A stretch of 21,740 nt of DNA from a virus: positions 1-21,740 of the IMG/VR virus record IMGVR_UViG_3300034355_000641. The stretch is one strand, 5' to 3'. Numbering within the stretch: position 1 is the first letter of the stretch; every line of letters begins with the position of its first letter. The notes under the pieces were generated by a model that saw only the letters and a program-made list of their open reading frames with translations, was not told the DNA's origin and searched no databases. The position numbers were made by a program, and so were the translations under genes. Positions 20,009-21,740 of this stretch are shown in pieces.

Positions 20009-20823
20009 ACTTCTACAAGCACTACATCGGCGACTTCCAACGCGACACCGGGCACCTCTCGCTAACCGAGCGCGGCGCATACAGGTCGCTCCTCGATCAT
20101 CACTACGCGACCGAGCGTCCGCTCCCGTCCGACATGACGCAGCTCTGCCGCATCGTCGGCGCAGTCTCGAAGCTCGACCGAGACGCCGTGAAGCGCGTCC
20201 TCGAGGAATTCTGGGAGCAGGGCGAGGGTGGGTGGACTAACTCGAGAGCCCAGCGCGAAATCGCGAAGGCGGACGAGCAGCGAGAGACGAATCGACGCAT
20301 CGCCGAGCAACGAGAAGCGCGACGAAGAGCGGACCGACAGGGCAACGAGCCGAGCACGACTCGTGCTACGAATCGTTCAACGAACGATCAACCTATCCAG
20401 ACACCAGACTCCAGACACCAGACTATATCTCCAACGACATCTAACTCCCCATGTGTAATCTCTTCGCTTGAGGTGGCAAAAATCGCGCGCGCCGAAGGCG
20501 AAGAACGGCAGCACCTCGACGCGATCAAGAGCGCATACCCGCCCCACGCAGGCCGCACGGACTGGATCACGGCAGAGCACCACATCCGCAGGCACCTCGA
20601 GCTCGGCGCGTCCTGGGAGAATCTGCGCGAAGGCGTCGAGCGATACGCCGCTCACGTCCAGGCGACGAACCGGATGGTCTTGAACCCGGCGAGATTTTTC
20701 GGCGATCCCGATCGTCCCTGGTCGCAACCCTGGCCGATCCCGCCGACGAAGGCGAAGCGCGCCCAGGACACCAACATCGCAGCAGCGCAGGCGTGGCTGG
20801 AGAAGGCAAGTGCAGCCGGGTGA
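20005..20823 (+). CDS. DUF1376/YdaU-type replication initiation protein
   Basis: A 272-residue protein from GTG 20005. The N-terminal ~90 residues ('NFYKHYIGDFQRDTGHLSLTERGAYRSLLDHHY' and the following 'PLPSDMTQLCRIVG') are the DUF1376/YdaU winged-helix-like domain seen in lambdoid replication modules. A charged helix (about 90-110) is followed by a low-complexity Thr/Ser/Gln linker (about 112-152) whose DNA carries inverted repeats and iterons, then a C-terminal helical domain. This is the O-gene arrangement of lambda: initiator with the origin inside its own linker. It probably recruits the helicase loader encoded next. Confidence 0.82.
   Translation: MNFYKHYIGDFQRDTGHLSLTERGAYRSLLDHHYATERPLPSDMTQLCRIVGAVSKLDRDAVKRVLEEFWEQGEGGWTNSRAQREIAKADEQRETNRRIAEQREARRRADRQGNEPSTTRATNRSTNDQPIQTPDSRHQTISPTTSNSPCVISSLEVAKIARAEGEERQHLDAIKSAYPPHAGRTDWITAEHHIRRHLELGASWENLREGVERYAAHVQATNRMVLNPARFFGDPDRPWSQPWPIPPTKAKRAQDTNIAAAQAWLEKASAAG
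20353..20465. other. Candidate replication origin inside the initiator gene
   Basis: Two perfect 7-bp inverted repeats (20353-20359/20361-20367 and 20372-20378/20382-20388) precede four tandem 7-bp iterons CCAGAC(A/T) at 20397-20424, alternating A and T in the last position. A comparatively AT-rich stretch begins with ATATCT and runs to about 20465. Iterons plus an AT-rich region inside the linker of an initiator gene match the lambda origin plan. Confidence 0.65.
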
Positions 20824-21304
20824 TCGCGCCGAAATGGCTCGCATCCTGGTCTCGCTTGCCGAAATGAAACCCGGCGGAAAGATCACGCCGGAAGCGCTCG
20901 AGCTCTGGTTCGCAGCGATGAGTACCTGGTCGATCGAGGAGTTTCGCGCGGCAGCGCAACACCTGATGCTCCACGAGGAATACTTCCCGAACCCTTGGCA
21001 TTTTCAGCAGCTCCGCAAAGCGCAGCGCATGACACCAGGCGAGGCGTGGGCCATCGCGCTACAGCACGTTCGCTCGGGCGCCTATCACGCCGGGCCCGCC
21101 GTTCCCGAAGTCGAGCGCGCCGTCCAGGCGCTCGGCGGATGGAAGATTATCGCCTGGTCGAGCGTCGATGCGCTCCCGTTCCTGGAGAAGCGGTTCGCTT
21201 CGCACTACGACCAACTGGCCGACGTCGCGGAGACGCGCCAGGAACTCCCGCAGCTCGCGCAGGACAACCCGGTCCGCGGACTGATCGAAGCGATCGGCAA
21301 GTGA
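20810..21304 (+). CDS. Putative helicase loader / replication protein (G39P-like)
   Basis: A 164-residue protein. The GTG at 20810 overlaps the previous gene by 14 bases and follows GAGAAGG closely; ATG 20834 is an alternative start. The N-terminal ~80 residues ('LWFAAMSTWSIEEFRAAAQHLMLHEEYFPNPWHFQQL') resemble the helical loader/inhibitor domain of G39P-type and related phage proteins, in which counting helices and a 'YFPNPWHF' turn are common. Its place after the initiator supports a role in bringing host DnaB-type helicase to the origin. No ATPase motif is seen, so it would not be a DnaC-type AAA loader. Confidence 0.65.
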   Translation: MQPGDRAEMARILVSLAEMKPGGKITPEALELWFAAMSTWSIEEFRAAAQHLMLHEEYFPNPWHFQQLRKAQRMTPGEAWAIALQHVRSGAYHAGPAVPEVERAVQALGGWKIIAWSSVDALPFLEKRFASHYDQLADVAETRQELPQLAQDNPVRGLIEAIGK

Positions 21305-21537
21305 GACTCGCGGATCTGATCACCGAAGCCTGGATGGCGCGACGCCTTGGGATGTCGCTCGATTGGGACTCCGGCGTCACAACCGCCGAGCAGCGCCGCG
21401 AAAAGATTCGCACCGCGATCCTCGAGCAGCAGCGCGCGCTCTCGATCGCAGGCAAGCGCAAAGGAAAACCCGCCGAGACCTGGCAGTCGCTCTTCCAGCG
21501 TCTATATCGCACACCGTTAAACCCACCGGAGACCTAG
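21301..21537 (+). CDS. Hypothetical protein (78 aa)
   Basis: A 78-residue ORF from GTG 21301 (GTGA overlap with the previous gene). It is rich in Arg and Ala helices ('LITEAWMARRLGMSLDW', 'EKIRTAILEQQRALSI'), with a basic C-terminal part. The open frame upstream of 21301 is a shadow of the previous gene. No family recognised; it belongs to the replication operon by spacing. Confidence 0.6.
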   Translation: MRLADLITEAWMARRLGMSLDWDSGVTTAEQRREKIRTAILEQQRALSIAGKRKGKPAETWQSLFQRLYRTPLNPPET

Positions 21538-21540
21538 ACG

Positions 21541-21740
21541 ATGCCTCAATACGACAACACGAACAGCGGACTCCTCGCGAAAAACAAACGCAAGGAGAAG
21601 GACACGCACCCGGACTACTCCGGCTCGATCAACGTCGGCGGCGTCGAGTATTGGCTCTCGGGATGGCTGAAGACTGGCAAGGAAGGATCGAAGCTCGCAG
21701 GGGAAAAGTTTTTCTCGCTCTCCGTTCGACCGAAAGACGA
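21541..21740 (+). CDS. Conserved small phage protein (3' partial)
   Basis: The first 66 codons are visible before the window ends. The start '[20 protein letters not shown]' and '[20 protein letters not shown]', then '[12 protein letters not shown]', follow the pattern of small OB-fold-like conserved phage proteins similar to DUF736, common in replication modules. Function is unknown; a single-strand nucleic acid role is sometimes suspected for such beta-barrels but is not shown here. The ATG lies three bases after the preceding TAG. Confidence 0.75.
   Translation, partial: MPQYDNTNSGLLAKNKRKEKDTHPDYSGSINVGGVEYWLSGWLKTGKEGSKLAGEKFFSLSVRPKD

Overview
The window is a continuous stretch of a temperate, siphovirus-type phage genome from a GC-rich Gram-negative host. 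Evidence for the host type is the Rz/Rz1 spanin pair with a Rz1 lipobox and sigma70-like early promoters. No cellular housekeeping gene, tRNA or rRNA was seen. The host genus cannot be named from the sequence. Late genes, lysis genes, a serine integrase, early recombination genes, the immunity region and the replication genes follow one another without a break. So this is either a virion-form genome or a prophage whose attachment site lies outside the window.

Layout. (1) 1-10216, plus strand: head-tail connector (5' partial), head closure, HK97 gp10-like and tail completion proteins; two tandem terminator-like hairpins; major tail protein; a G/GT-type tail assembly chaperone pair with a textbook -1 frameshift signal; tape measure; a minor tail protein; and a 1754-residue hub/fibre protein with long internal repeats. 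(2) 10221-13456, plus strand: lysis region with a membrane coiled-coil protein, amidase endolysin, holin-like protein, HExxH peptidase-like protein, HTH-metallophosphoesterase, DUF3310 protein and overlapping Rz/Rz1 spanins. (3) 18865-13430, minus strand: one long early operon read from a promoter at 18910-18938. Its gene order is small membrane protein, small ORF, YqaJ/lambda-exo-type nuclease, RecT-type annealing protein, small ORFs, HNH nuclease, a protein with RAMP (Cas7-like) features, a structured pentanucleotide array, a 40-residue ORF and a large serine integrase. (4) 19002-19751: S24/LexA-type CI repressor facing a Cro-like gene, with shared ACC-N4-GGT operators. (5) 19751-21740, plus strand: Cro, a DUF1376-type replication protein carrying an iteron cluster (candidate origin), a probable helicase-loader-type protein, a small ORF and a 3'-partial conserved phage protein.

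The most unusual element is the array at about 15198-15413, directly downstream of the RAMP-like gene. On the transcribed strand it reads as NNGGC pentamers with an almost fixed trinucleotide and a freely varying dinucleotide. The well-preserved part has a second level: exactly 15 pentamers plus a 4-nt AT-rich interruption, a 79-nt unit, twice in a row, and each block begins with a variant pentamer. It sits in the same transcription unit as the HNH and RAMP-like genes. I flag this HNH / RAMP-like / array cluster as the best candidate for an undescribed system; its function is unknown.
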